This document shows positions 25,384 to 34,832 of a stretch of 64,000 nt of DNA, one piece after another. The notes beneath the pieces were generated by a model. The model was not told the DNA's origin. It ran no database searches and worked only from the letters and a program-made list of their open reading frames with translations. The number at the start of each line of letters is the position of its first letter. The first letter of the stretch is position 1. The translations under genes were made by a program, and so were the position numbers. Location of the stretch: NCBI GenBank assembly GCA_007693505.1, contig REDL01000055.1, forward strand, positions 1 through 64,000, written 5' to 3'. The DNA comes from Desulfovibrionales bacterium. Its GTDB lineage: Bacteria; Desulfobacterota; Desulfovibrionia; Desulfovibrionales; Desulfonatronaceae.

Positions 25384-26589
25384 TCAGGCCGGAGTTGATT
25401 CCAGAATTTCTCCCAGAGCCGCGCTGAACCGTCGCAGATCCGCCTCCGTAATCACCAGGGGCGGCAGAAGCCGAAGTACCCGATCCTGGGTCAGGTTCAA
25501 GACAAAGCCCGCTTCCAGAAGCTTCCGCCACACCTCCTGGCCAGGGAACGCCAATTCGATGCCCAGCATCAGACCCCGACCGCGCACATCGGTGATCTTT
25601 CCCGGAAGGGCGGATTGCAGGTCGCGAAACAGGCCTTGGGCCAATTCCCCCACCATGGTAGCCCGTCGGGGAAGCTCATCCCGGAGCAGGATATCAATCA
25701 CCCGCGAGGCCACCACGGACAGGAGCGGCCCTCCGCCGAAGGTGGTAGCATGGCTGCCCGGCTCAAACCCGAGAGCGGCCTCCTCGGTGCAGAGCATCGC
25801 TCCCATGGGCAAGCCGTTGGCCAAAGCCTTGGACGTGGTCAGGACATCCGGTTGAAGAGCGACATGCTGGTACGCCCAGAACGTTCCACTGCGTCCCATC
25901 CCGGTTTGCACTTCGTCCACCATCAGCAGCACGCCCCGGTCCCGGCACAGATCCTGAACCGCGGACAAATACGCATCAGCCAAAGGCCGAACCCCGCCTT
26001 CCCCCTGAATGACCTCCAGAAGCACAGCCGCGGTTTTCCGGGATACGGCCCGCTCCAGGGCCGAAAAATCGCCAAAGGGCACGGTCTGAAACCCTTCCGG
26101 CAATGGTTCGAAGCCGTCCTTGACTTTCTCCTGTCCCGTGGCCGTCAGCGTGGCCAGGGTCCGGCCATGGAATGATCCGGCCAGAGAGATGACCTCGTAG
26201 GCCTCTCGCCCCTTGACCTTGCGCATGTACCGCCGCGCCAGCTTAATGGCCGCCTCGTTGGCTTCCGCCCCGGAATTGCAAAAGAAGGCCTTGGCCAAGC
26301 CACAAGTGGCCAGCAGTTTCTCGGCCAGAACGAGTTGCTCCTCCTGATAGAACAAGTTGCTGACGTGAATCAACCGCTCGGCCTGCTCGCGCAAAACTTC
26401 CAGCAATTCGGGAGGGGAGTGCCCCAGATTGCACACGGCGATTCCGGCCAGCAGATCGAGGTACTCCCGTCCGTCCGGATCAACCAGGTTACACCCAGAT
26501 GCCGCGGCCACGGCCAAGGGATACCGACCGTAGGTCCGACACAATACGCGCTGTTCGCGCTCCTGAAGCAAGGCAAGAGAAGATGTCAT
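25384..26589 (-). CDS. argD: Acetylornithine aminotransferase
   Basis: 401 residues. Class-III PLP aminotransferase of arginine synthesis (also succinyl-diaminopimelate transamination in some bacteria). Seen: DLLAGIAVCNLGHSPPEL, FFCNSGAEANEAAIKLARRY, LAGSFHGRTLATL, LLMVDEVQTGMGRSG (PLP-ring Asp) and TTSKALANGLPMG with the Schiff-base Lys, then HATTFGGGPL. Start placed at MTSSLALL; ATGs further upstream have equally weak ribosome sites. dut lies 138 bases upstream on the same strand. Confidence 0.93.
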   Translation of the reverse strand: MTSSLALLQEREQRVLCRTYGRYPLAVAAASGCNLVDPDGREYLDLLAGIAVCNLGHSPPELLEVLREQAERLIHVSNLFYQEEQLVLAEKLLATCGLAKAFFCNSGAEANEAAIKLARRYMRKVKGREAYEVISLAGSFHGRTLATLTATGQEKVKDGFEPLPEGFQTVPFGDFSALERAVSRKTAAVLLEVIQGEGGVRPLADAYLSAVQDLCRDRGVLLMVDEVQTGMGRSGTFWAYQHVALQPDVLTTSKALANGLPMGAMLCTEEAALGFEPGSHATTFGGGPLLSVVASRVIDILLRDELPRRATMVGELAQGLFRDLQSALPGKITDVRGRGLMLGIELAFPGQEVWRKLLEAGFVLNLTQDRVLRLLPPLVITEADLRRFSAALGEILESTPA

Positions 26590-26727
26590 GGGTATAATTC
26601 GTAAGGTTGCAGGTTGCATGGTAATAAAGGTGCTGAGGCAACGCCTGAAACCCAATAGTCAATCCACGGATATCAGACTTTCGACCTCTGTTTTCACCCC
26701 TCAGGTTTCAGCCATCTTCCTTCCTCT

Positions 26728-27180
26728 TCATCCCGTATGCCCGAATCCCCCGGCACCGCGTTGGGTGGCGGTCAGTTGCTCTTGAACCGTAAACGCTCCC
26801 AAAAAAAATGGCTGAAAAATCAGCTGGGCAATACGTTGGCCACGGGTCACGCTGCGCTCCTCCCCAGATGTGTTCAGCAGGGAAACGATGATTTCCCCGC
26901 GATAGTCAGGATCAATCACCCCAACGCCCTGGCTGACCACCAAACCCTGCCTAGTCCCGAGTCCACTGCGGGAGTAGACGAAACCGGCGATGCCCGGCTG
27001 CCTGATGTCGATAGCCAACCCTGTAGGCACGGCTGACCGTTCGCCAGGCGACAAAACCCGGCGGTCCTCCGAAAAGCATGCCTTCAAATCCAGACCACAC
27101 GATGCGGGCGTCTGGCCGCGAAGGTCGGAAGGAGTCCAAAGCGGATTAAGGATGCGAACATCCACCGGTACGGAATGCAT
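26728..27180 (-). CDS. dut: dUTP diphosphatase
   Basis: 150 residues. Trimeric dUTPase hydrolysing dUTP to dUMP and PPi. All family motifs are visible in order: ASCGLDLKAC (1), YSRSGLGTRQGLVV (2), GVGVIDPDYRGEI (3), RGQRIAQLIFQP (4) and the C-terminal P-loop-like RGAGGFGHTG (5). AAGGAAAAAATCTC precedes the ATG at 27180 and a longer frame upstream is not needed. Probably transcribed with argD. Confidence 0.95.
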   Translation of the reverse strand: MHSVPVDVRILNPLWTPSDLRGQTPASCGLDLKACFSEDRRVLSPGERSAVPTGLAIDIRQPGIAGFVYSRSGLGTRQGLVVSQGVGVIDPDYRGEIIVSLLNTSGEERSVTRGQRIAQLIFQPFFLGAFTVQEQLTATQRGAGGFGHTG

Positions 27181-27533
27181 GAGATTTTTTCCTTGTGCAG
27201 GATTGATCAGTTGGAAGACAAATAATGCGACAGCCTCTGAGTCTCCGCAAGCAATTTGATCTCCAATAGTCCCTGCGGGCCGCCCCCGCAAGTGGCGGAT
27301 CATGTCCTGATAATCCAGATCAATTCATGAAAAAACAGATATTCAAAAATTCACCCTATGAACATCATGCTCAGCCATTGAATTTTCGTTCGTTCCCTGG
27401 CAGAACTCCTGAGCAAGTCCGAATCTTCGCTTTCCATGGCCTCAATACGCGCGATCATGGATCAAACAAGCCGGATTTTTTCGATACAACTGACCAGCCT
27501 CCCCAAACCTAGATTTACATCTGGAGACACCTC
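27181..27533. other. Divergent intergenic region
   Basis: About 350 bases between leftward dut and rightward glucan phosphorylase. A 61-codon frame at 27327-27512 has no ribosome site and no recognisable features. I see no strong hairpin or operator. Both promoters must lie here. Confidence 0.5.
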
Positions 27534-30098
27534 ATGAAACCGTTGCACACCTACAGCGTCATACCCAAACTCCCCAAGAGTTTGCATGCACTGTGGGATC
27601 TGGCCCAGAACGTGTGGTTCGATTGGAATCACGATGTTACCGGCCTGTTTTCTCAAATCGACCCCAAATTGTGGGCCAGAAGCTACGGAAATCCCATCGC
27701 TTTTCTCAATCATCTGCCCCAAGCCACCCTGGAATCCCTGGCCAGGGACGATTTTTTCCTGGAACGCCTGCGTTCGGTCAAGCACAGCCAGGATATCTAC
27801 CTGGAACGCAAGAGCACCGCACTACCCTTTGCTTACGAGACAAGCCAGCCCCTGGTGGCCTACTTCAGCCTGGAATACGGACTGAGCCTCTGCCTGCCCA
27901 TCTATTCCGGCGGTCTGGGCATTCTGGCAGGCGATCATCTCAAGTCCGCCAGCGACCTGAACATCCCATTGGTGGGCGTCGGGTTGGCGTATCAACAGGG
28001 CTATTTTCGACAGTACCTGACAGGGGACGGCTGGCAGAACGAACGTTATCCAGACTACGATTTTACCCAGATGCCCATGGAGCTGGTTCGCGATCAGAAA
28101 CAAAAACCGGTCCTTGTCAACCTGGATCTGGCCGGCCAGCCACTCCTCGCCCAGATCTGGCAAGTGCAGGTGGGCCGGATTCGTCTCTACCTGCTGGACA
28201 CAAACACCCCGGACAATCCTGACCACTTACGGCAAATCACCTCCCGACTTTACGGTGGTGACCTGGAAATGCGCATCTGGCAGGAAATATTGCTGGGCAT
28301 TGGTGGGATCAAGGCCCTGAACGCCCTGGGACTGACTCCCCGGGTGATACACATGAACGAGGGCCATTCCGCCTTTGCTGGCCTGGAACGGATCAGGATG
28401 TTCATGACCAATGACGGCCTGTCCTTCGAGGCCGCCATGGAGTTGACCGCCTCCACAAGCGTCTTCACCACCCATACCCCGGTTCCGGCCGGCAATGACC
28501 GCTTTCCCGCGGAACTGATGCAGCGCTATTTCGACGGCTATGCGCGCAGCCTGGGCCTGGCCTTCAAGGTTCTTTTGGCCCTGGGCCGCGAAGATCCGCG
28601 CAACGACGCGGAATGGTTCTGCATGACCGTTCTGGCCCTGCGACTTTCCCGGTTCAACAATGGGGTCAGTGAGCTGCACGGGCATGTTTCCCGTCGAATG
28701 TGGCAAAAGGTCTGGCCCCAGTACCCCGTGGAAGACATCCCCATCGGCACGGTGACCAACGGCGTGCACATTGCCTCCTGGGTAGCCCGGGATATTGCCA
28801 TGCTCTTTGAGCGCTATCTGGGTGGCAACTGGAAGGAAGACCCGGACTGCACCCGGGTCTGGCAACAGGCTGAAACCATCCCGGACGGCGAATTGTGGCG
28901 AGCCCATGAACGCCTGCGCGAGCGTGTCGTGGACTATGCCCGTTCCCGGCTGCGGGAGCAGCTGATCAATCGCGGAGCCCGGCACAAGGAGGTCCAGGAA
29001 GCCGAGGAGGTGCTGGATCCGCAAATCTTGACCATCGGCTTTGCCCGTCGCTTTGCGACCTACAAGCGGGCGACCCTGCTCTTGGCAGACAAGGAGCGCT
29101 TTCTGCGCATGCTCACGGACTCCAAGCGACCTGTCCAGTTCATCTTTGCCGGAAAATCCCATCCCCACGACAACGAGGGCAAGCGATTCATGCAGCAACT
29201 GGTCCAGTTCTGCCAGCAACGCGAGGTTCGCAATCGGCTGGTATTCCTGGAAGACTACGACATGGAGGTAGCCGAGTACATGGTTCAGGGCTGCGACGTC
29301 TGGCTGAACACGCCCCGCCGCCCCCTGGAAGCCTGCGGCACCAGCGGCATGAAGGCCATTGCCAATGGAGTGCTCCATGTGAGTACCCTGGACGGATGGT
29401 GGGTGGAAGCCCACCAAATGGACAGCGCCGTAGGCTGGGCCATCGGCCAGGGCGAAGAATACCAGGACTCGGCCTACCAGGATTTCGTGGAAAGTCAGAT
29501 CCTGTACAACCTCTTGGAAAAAGAAGTCATCCCGACTTTTTATGATCGAGGACAGACCAACCTGCCTCGGGAGTGGATTCGGCGAATGAAAAAATGCCTG
29601 CAGCTTTTCACCCCAGTTTTTACCTCCCACCGGATGGTCGCTGATTATGTGAAAAACGCCTATGAGCCGGCCTACAAAAACTCCGTGAGTCTGATGGAAG
29701 ATGATTTTGCACCAGCCAAACAGCTGGCCTCCTGGCGCATGGAGATCATGACCAAGTGGAATGCCCTGCGGGTCACCAATGTTCAGGCTGAAGTTCCCGA
29801 GGTCCTCTATGTGACCCAGCCCATGGACATCCAGGCCGATGTCTACCTTAACGGCCTTTCCCCGGAGGACATCCGGGTGGAAATCTATGCCGGACCAGTC
29901 ACCGTGGACGGCTCTTTTGCCCAACGCGGCACAACGCGCATGACTCTCACCACCCCCTTGAACAATGGCTGGTATCGCTACACCGGCCAGTTCACCCCGG
30001 ACGCTCCGGGACGCCTCGGCTTTACCGTGCGCATGCTCCCGGATCACAAACTCCTTCTGGATCCCCACTCCCTTGGCCTGATCCATTGGGCGCAGTGA
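27534..30098 (+). CDS. glgP: Alpha-glucan (glycogen) phosphorylase
   Basis: 854 residues, the bacterial alpha-glucan phosphorylase form with an N-terminal DUF3417-like segment (LPKSLHALWDLAQNVWFDWN). It releases glucose 1-phosphate from glycogen. Seen: FSLEYGLSLCLPIYSGGLGI, HMNEGHSAFAGLERIR, TTHTPVPAGNDRF, IGTVTNGVHIASW, GFARRFATYKRATL, and the PLP lysine in ACGTSGMKAIANGVLHVSTL. A C-terminal domain of about 100 residues follows. GGAG lies before the ATG. Pairs with the debranching enzyme starting at 63868. Confidence 0.95.
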   Translation: MKPLHTYSVIPKLPKSLHALWDLAQNVWFDWNHDVTGLFSQIDPKLWARSYGNPIAFLNHLPQATLESLARDDFFLERLRSVKHSQDIYLERKSTALPFAYETSQPLVAYFSLEYGLSLCLPIYSGGLGILAGDHLKSASDLNIPLVGVGLAYQQGYFRQYLTGDGWQNERYPDYDFTQMPMELVRDQKQKPVLVNLDLAGQPLLAQIWQVQVGRIRLYLLDTNTPDNPDHLRQITSRLYGGDLEMRIWQEILLGIGGIKALNALGLTPRVIHMNEGHSAFAGLERIRMFMTNDGLSFEAAMELTASTSVFTTHTPVPAGNDRFPAELMQRYFDGYARSLGLAFKVLLALGREDPRNDAEWFCMTVLALRLSRFNNGVSELHGHVSRRMWQKVWPQYPVEDIPIGTVTNGVHIASWVARDIAMLFERYLGGNWKEDPDCTRVWQQAETIPDGELWRAHERLRERVVDYARSRLREQLINRGARHKEVQEAEEVLDPQILTIGFARRFATYKRATLLLADKERFLRMLTDSKRPVQFIFAGKSHPHDNEGKRFMQQLVQFCQQREVRNRLVFLEDYDMEVAEYMVQGCDVWLNTPRRPLEACGTSGMKAIANGVLHVSTLDGWWVEAHQMDSAVGWAIGQGEEYQDSAYQDFVESQILYNLLEKEVIPTFYDRGQTNLPREWIRRMKKCLQLFTPVFTSHRMVADYVKNAYEPAYKNSVSLMEDDFAPAKQLASWRMEIMTKWNALRVTNVQAEVPEVLYVTQPMDIQADVYLNGLSPEDIRVEIYAGPVTVDGSFAQRGTTRMTLTTPLNNGWYRYTGQFTPDAPGRLGFTVRMLPDHKLLLDPHSLGLIHWAQ

Positions 30099-30135
30099 GG
30101 GGCAGGGAGCCGGTATCCAGGAGTCGGAGATCAGG

Positions 30136-30202
30136 GTCGAAATCGAAAACGTAATCAAGCAAAACAACTCCGTCATTGCATGACGGCGATTCCGATTTCG
30201 AC
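30136..30202. other. Nested inverted repeats in the leader of the PaaK-like gene
   Basis: Outer arms GTCGAAATCG (30136-30145) and CGATTTCGAC (30193-30202) are perfect. An inner hairpin CCGTCAT-TGC-ATGACGG (30170-30186) lies between. Located 87 bases before the next start codon. Could be a terminator remnant of the phosphorylase gene (no T-run) or a leader structure. Confidence 0.4.
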
Positions 30203-30288
30203 TCCGTGGTCGCCCAGAGTACCTGAACCATTGCGTGCGAAAGGAAATAGACCGAAGAACCCCTCAACATGCCTCATCCACCATTGAA

Positions 30289-31608
30289 ATGACCTTCATC
30301 CCCCAAACTTCCCCCGAACACCTGGTAGACATCCAGACCATCGGGCTGCGTTGGACCGTAAAGCATGCCTATATGGGCAGTCCGTTTTACCGCGAGCGTA
30401 TGGATCAAGCCGGGGTGCGGCCCGAGGATGTCCGGACACTGGACGATCTGCGCCACCTCCCCTTTTGCGACGCCGAGGATCTCCGCATCGGCTATCCATA
30501 TCCCTTGCGCAGCGTGCCCTTCGAGGACATTGTCCGGGTCCACGCCTCTTCCGGCACCACGGGCAAACGTAAGGTACTCTGCTACACCCAGCAGGACATC
30601 GACGACTGGCAGACCATGTTCTCCCGTTGCTACGAATTGGCCGGATTGACTCCGGCGGACCGGGTGCAGATTGCCGTGGGCTATGGCCTGTGGACAGCCG
30701 GAGCCGGATTTCAGCTGGGCTGCGAGCGGTTCGGGGCCATGGCCGTGCCCCTGGGGCCGGCCAATTCGGACATGCACTGTGAAATGATGGTTGATTTGCA
30801 AACCACGGTCTTCTGCGCCACGGCCTCCATGGCCCTGCTCATGGCCGAAGAACTGCACCACAGGGGCCTGATCGAACAGGTCCAAATCTCCAAAATCATT
30901 CTCGGCGCGGAACGACACAGCGATGCGATGCGCCAGCGAATCCAGGATCTGCTCCGGGTGGAACACATTTTTGACATTTACGGCCTGACCGAGCTTTACG
31001 GCCCCGGTACCGGCCTGGACTGTACTCTGCACCGGGGCATCCATTACTGGGCCGACTACTTCATCCTGGAAATCCTGGACCCGGTCACGCTTGAACCCGT
31101 CTCCCCCGGTGAACAGGGCGAAATGGTCATTACGTCACTGCGCAAACAGGCCGCCCCGCTGATCCGCTACCGCACCCACGATGTAAGCCGCCTGATCCCC
31201 GGCGCATGCCCCTGCGGGATTGGTTTCCCGCTCCATGATCGGGTTCTGGGGCGGACGGACGACATGTTCATTTACCGGGCCGTAAACATCTACCCCGGCC
31301 AGATCGATGACGTGCTCAGCCGCATACCCGGCCTGGGCAGCGAGTACCAGATTCACCTGCGCCACCAGGACGATGGCCGGGACATTATGACCCTGAAGGT
31401 TGAACGGGGACCCAACGTGGACGCCGCCGCGGACAAGGATCTGGCCATGGCCGTGGCCGGAGAAATCCGGCGCAAAATCATGGTGCGCTCGCAGGTTGAC
31501 ATTCTGGACCACGCCTCCCTGCCCCGCACCGAGCGCAAAAGCAAGCGGGTCTTCGACCATCGGGAAAGCGTGTCCAGTTTTCTGAACCAGGCCAGGACTA
31601 AAGGATGA
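30289..31608 (+). CDS. Phenylacetate-CoA ligase-like AMP-binding enzyme
   Basis: 439 residues, PaaK family of adenylate-forming acyl-CoA ligases. Seen: HASSGTTGKRKVLCYTQQDI (P-loop-like motif A3), DIYGLTELYGPG (A5), GEMVITSLRKQAAPLIRYRT (A7-A8), DDMFIYRAVNIYPGQIDDVL and the C-terminal LPRTERKSKRV with the adenylation Lys region. Common in sulfate reducers, where the substrate is often unknown (aryl acids or amino-acid degradation products). ATG at 30289; its stop overlaps the next gene by ATGA. Confidence 0.92.
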   Translation: MTFIPQTSPEHLVDIQTIGLRWTVKHAYMGSPFYRERMDQAGVRPEDVRTLDDLRHLPFCDAEDLRIGYPYPLRSVPFEDIVRVHASSGTTGKRKVLCYTQQDIDDWQTMFSRCYELAGLTPADRVQIAVGYGLWTAGAGFQLGCERFGAMAVPLGPANSDMHCEMMVDLQTTVFCATASMALLMAEELHHRGLIEQVQISKIILGAERHSDAMRQRIQDLLRVEHIFDIYGLTELYGPGTGLDCTLHRGIHYWADYFILEILDPVTLEPVSPGEQGEMVITSLRKQAAPLIRYRTHDVSRLIPGACPCGIGFPLHDRVLGRTDDMFIYRAVNIYPGQIDDVLSRIPGLGSEYQIHLRHQDDGRDIMTLKVERGPNVDAAADKDLAMAVAGEIRRKIMVRSQVDILDHASLPRTERKSKRVFDHRESVSSFLNQARTKG

Positions 31609-32087
31609 GCGCACCCTCAGAGCGACCACTTTACCACCATACCCAGCGTGGTAACGTAATGATCGTCGCTTTCGTGCTGGCCGGCGCCTTTGTCCTCCAT
31701 CAACTGATCCAGGGCGGAGCCACCTGGCTCTGGGCGATGCTGGTCCTGGCCATGGCCATCGGCTTCACCTTTTCCAGCCTGACCGTGACCATCACCCCGA
31801 CCTCGCTGACCGCCGCCTTCACTCCAGGCTGGCCACGCAAGGTCGAACGCCTGGAAAACATCACCCAGGCCCGGCTCGTTCGCAACCCATGGTATTACGG
31901 CTGGGGCATCCGCCTCACGCCCCACGGAACCCTCTACAACGTTTCCGGCCTGGACGCCGTGGAAATCCACACAAGACAAGCCAAAACCTTCCGCATCGGT
32001 ACCGACGAACCCGAAGCCCTGCTTCAGGCCATCCAACGGGCAGCCGGGCACACATTTGATTCAAAACAGCCGGGCATCAGAACCTGA
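31605..32087 (+). CDS. Small membrane protein, PH-like
   Basis: 160 residues. Two hydrophobic helices at about 18-36 and 40-60 precede a C-terminal soluble part of beta-strand character (PTSLTAAFTPGWPRKVERL ... ITQARLVRNPWYYGWGIRL), a pattern seen in bacterial PH-domain (bPH/DUF-type) membrane proteins. Function unknown. ATGA overlap with the PaaK-like gene shows co-translation; ilvE follows 40 bases later, so the three probably form one operon. Confidence 0.75.
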   Translation: MSAPSERPLYHHTQRGNVMIVAFVLAGAFVLHQLIQGGATWLWAMLVLAMAIGFTFSSLTVTITPTSLTAAFTPGWPRKVERLENITQARLVRNPWYYGWGIRLTPHGTLYNVSGLDAVEIHTRQAKTFRIGTDEPEALLQAIQRAAGHTFDSKQPGIRT

Positions 32088-32127
32088 CCCATAACCTTCA
32101 ACCCCAACGCATTGGGAGGAATGATTC

Positions 32128-33204
32128 ATGGATATCCGTATCGAACCGGCCTCGGAGGCCCAACGTCGCGGCAAGCCCGAAGACGAGAGCAAACTGGTTT
32201 TCGGCAGCCTTTTCAGCGACCACATGTTCCGGATGGACTACCGTGAGCCCCAGGGCTGGCTGAATGCGCGGGTCATGCCGTACGAGAACATCACCCTGGA
32301 TCCGGCGGCCATGGTCCTGCATTACGGCCAGGGGATCTTCGAGGGCATGAAGGCCTACCGCTGTCGCGACGGACGGATCCACCTCTTCCGGCCCTTCCAG
32401 AATTTCGAGCGCATGAACCGCTCGGCAACCCGGCTGTGCATGCCCACGGTGGATGTCAATGACCAGCTTGCGGCCCTGGAGGCCCTGCTACGCACGGACC
32501 ACGGCTGGATTCCCCACAGCATGGGCTCCTCCCTGTACATCCGCCCGACCATGATCGCCACGGAACCGCACATTGGCGTTCGGCCGGCCAAGGAATACAT
32601 CTACTACGTGATCACCGGACCGGTAGGCGCCTACTATGCCGAGGGCTTCAACCCGGTGAGCATCTACGTCTCGGACGAATTCGTGCGGGCCGTGCGCGGG
32701 GGCGTGGGCGAGGCCAAGACCATGGGCAACTATGCGGCCAGCTTGTTCGCTGCGGAAGTGGCCAAGAAAAAAGGCTTCACCCAGGTACTCTGGCTGGACG
32801 GCATCGAACGGAAGTACATCGAGGAAGTCGGGACCATGAACATTTTTTTCCGGATCGGGGACACCCTGATTACCCCGCCCCTGACCGGCTCCATCCTGCC
32901 GGGCATCACCCGGGACTCGGTCCTGGCCCTGGCCAAGAAATGGGGTATGGAGGTTCAGGAACGACTTATCGACATCCAGGAATGCGTGGACGCCATCCAA
33001 AGCGGAACCATGACCGAAATCTTCGGCTCCGGCACGGCTGCGGTCATCTCTCCGGTGGGCTCCATTTCCTACAAGCACCAAAAATTCACGGTCCGGGACG
33101 GCAGTGTGGGCGAACTGGCCCGTCGACTGCATGACGAGATCGTGGGCATCCAATACGGAGAGAAGGAAGACGTCTTCGGCTGGGTGCATGAAGTGAAGAT
33201 ATAA
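32128..33204 (+). CDS. ilvE: Branched-chain amino acid aminotransferase
   Basis: 358 residues, class-IV PLP aminotransferase of the longer bacterial/eukaryotic type. It makes valine, leucine and isoleucine from 2-oxoacids and glutamate. Seen: [40 protein letters not shown], the Schiff-base Lys in [31 protein letters not shown] and [30 protein letters not shown] precedes the ATG. Confidence 0.96.
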   Translation: MDIRIEPASEAQRRGKPEDESKLVFGSLFSDHMFRMDYREPQGWLNARVMPYENITLDPAAMVLHYGQGIFEGMKAYRCRDGRIHLFRPFQNFERMNRSATRLCMPTVDVNDQLAALEALLRTDHGWIPHSMGSSLYIRPTMIATEPHIGVRPAKEYIYYVITGPVGAYYAEGFNPVSIYVSDEFVRAVRGGVGEAKTMGNYAASLFAAEVAKKKGFTQVLWLDGIERKYIEEVGTMNIFFRIGDTLITPPLTGSILPGITRDSVLALAKKWGMEVQERLIDIQECVDAIQSGTMTEIFGSGTAAVISPVGSISYKHQKFTVRDGSVGELARRLHDEIVGIQYGEKEDVFGWVHEVKI

Positions 33205-33218
33205 CGGGAACCACAACC

Positions 33219-33869
33219 ATGCAGCACAACGACCATGTGTCCCGAATTGGGACGACATTTTTTTTGGTAGCTCTGATCCTGGCATCATGCCTGATCATGG
33301 TATCCTTTACGGCATCCGCCCAGGACGCTGCTTCACCCGCTCCCGACGAGGGAGCCCAACCGTTGGAGAAGATGATGACCACAGTCGTAATGACCACCAG
33401 CCATGGAGCGATCACCATTGAACTGGACGCCGAAAAGGCACCGATCACCGTGGAAAACTTTTTGCGTTATGTGGATGAGGGCTTTTTCCAAGACACCATT
33501 TTTCACCGTGTGATCCCCGGATTCATGATCCAGGGTGGCGGAATGAACGAAGACATGACCCCGAAACGCGGCCACCCGCCCATCAAGAACGAGGCGGACA
33601 ACGGCCTGAAAAACCTGCGCGGCACTCTGGCCATGGCCCGCACCGCAGACATCAACAGCGCCACCAGCCAGTTTTTCATCAACCTGAAGGACAACGCCTT
33701 CCTGGACCACGGCGGCCGGGACTTCGGCTACGCCGTCTTCGGCAAGGTGGTGGACGGCATGGACGTGGTGGACGCCATTGCCGGCGTGAAGACCGGCAAC
33801 AAGGGTATGCATCAGGACGTCCCCGTGGATCCCGTGCTGATCACGGGCATGGCTCGCGCCGAGAACTGA
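33219..33869 (+). CDS. Exported cyclophilin-type peptidyl-prolyl isomerase
   Basis: 216 residues. An N-terminal hydrophobic segment ([17 protein letters not shown]) directs export; a Cys in it could be a lipobox in a poor context. The cyclophilin core follows from about 52: [36 protein letters not shown] (active Arg and Phe), [20 protein letters not shown] (Gln/Phe site), DYAVFGKV-type [13 protein letters not shown]. Predicted to help folding in the periplasm. It starts 14 bases after ilvE. Confidence 0.92.
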   Translation: MQHNDHVSRIGTTFFLVALILASCLIMVSFTASAQDAASPAPDEGAQPLEKMMTTVVMTTSHGAITIELDAEKAPITVENFLRYVDEGFFQDTIFHRVIPGFMIQGGGMNEDMTPKRGHPPIKNEADNGLKNLRGTLAMARTADINSATSQFFINLKDNAFLDHGGRDFGYAVFGKVVDGMDVVDAIAGVKTGNKGMHQDVPVDPVLITGMARAEN

Positions 33870-34383
33870 TTTTGCACGGCCTGAAGGCCCCCGCACCTCC
33901 CGCCGAACCTGACCCTCGGCTTGGACTGACGTGGACACGGTTGACTGGGCAGGCGTTGCCGCCAGGAAACCCTGACCTTCAAGCCCGGCGCGACAACCCT
34001 CCAGAACCTGGTCAAGGCCCATGATGCCGTGGGCGCGGAATGAGTACGATGCGCTGCCAGGGATGCCACACGGAACCGGAACGGGCCGATCTCTCCCGGC
34101 TTTTTTTGCTGAAATAGAAACAAGAACGAGAGGTTCGTAAGGGCTGAGGGCTGAAACCTGAGTTTAACTGTTTGTTATGCGTTGGTTGTTCTTTGTTCCT
34201 CGATTCCGCGAGAATGCCGGAGTTGGAGTATAAGCCTGAACGCCCGTGAAACCACCGATTATTCCCCTCCTGGGAGGGGCCGGGGGTGGTTTGGCTTTGT
34301 TGACGAAGAAAAAACGACGAATGGGATAAAGACTCTCGGGTTTCAGCCCTCAAATTCCACCCTTCCCTCACCTCCCTACGCCC
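33870..34383. other. Gene-poor stretch with fragments
   Basis: No intact gene. A reading frame ending at 34043 (ETLTFKPGATTLQNLVKA) overlaps by ATGA a 25-codon frame at 34040-34117 starting MSTMRCQGCHTEPERADL, which contains a CxxCH heme-like or metal motif. Both look like scraps of lost genes rather than working ones. Inverted words AGGGCTGAAACC (34147-34158) and GGTTTCAGCCCT (34339-34350) flank a stretch with a CCCCTCCTGGGAGGGG hairpin, resembling a small insertion. Confidence 0.5.
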
Positions 34384-34617
34384 CTGTCCCGCGAAACTCT
34401 CGAACACTACCAGGTCTTCGCCTATCCAGCCGCCATCCTTGTCGGCCTGGGGGGCGGTGCCGCCGCACCGGAAAGAGCGGACGTCCTGGAAGCGTTGCTT
34501 TGGCCGGTTTTGGCCTTGTTGTTGTACACTCCCTTCGTACAGTTGCCCTTGCGCAGGCTCAGGGAGGCCATGGCGGATCTGCGCTTTTTCGGGGCCGCGG
34601 TCACTGGCAATTTCTGA
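34384..34617 (+). pseudogene. N-terminal remnant of an Acr3/ArsB-like arsenite transporter
   Basis: From CTG at 34384 one frame reads LSRETLEHYQVFAYPAAIL, then ERADVLEALLWPVLALLLYT and PFVQLPLRRLREAMADLRFF, ending GAAVTGNF and TGA. This is the first 78 residues or so (two helices) of an Acr3/bile-acid-symporter-type protein, normally about 320-350 residues. The next frame continues FLIIPFG for a few residues, so a frameshift plus loss of the rest is likely. The ATG start is also gone. Family assignment from memory of the SRETLERYQ start and LREAFADRRFLGAALVGNF-like pattern. Confidence 0.65.
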
Positions 34618-34832
34618 TCATCCCTTTTGGGCCTGTCCCCAGAGCAGTCTGTTTCTTTGCTTGAACAGTGCCGGGACTTCAGTGTAGGGGCTTGAAAAGA
34701 AGCGGTTCAACTTGAAATGGTTTTCCCCAGCCGCTCGTCTATACTGGCATCAAGGTCCGACTTCCGTCACCTGTCGCATACAAACTGCTCTTTGCCCCCG
34801 ACTCCTCAATGATTCGAAGAACTGGAGATACA

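Noticed and set aside
28227-30176. 649-codon minus-strand frame opposite the glucan phosphorylase
   Set aside because: The plus strand has every phosphorylase motif. The antisense protein shows no recognisable domain.
34012-34664. Minus- and plus-strand frames of 131 and 160 codons near the arsenite transporter scrap
   Set aside because: They run through repeat-like DNA and cross the recognisable Acr3-like frame; no ribosome sites.
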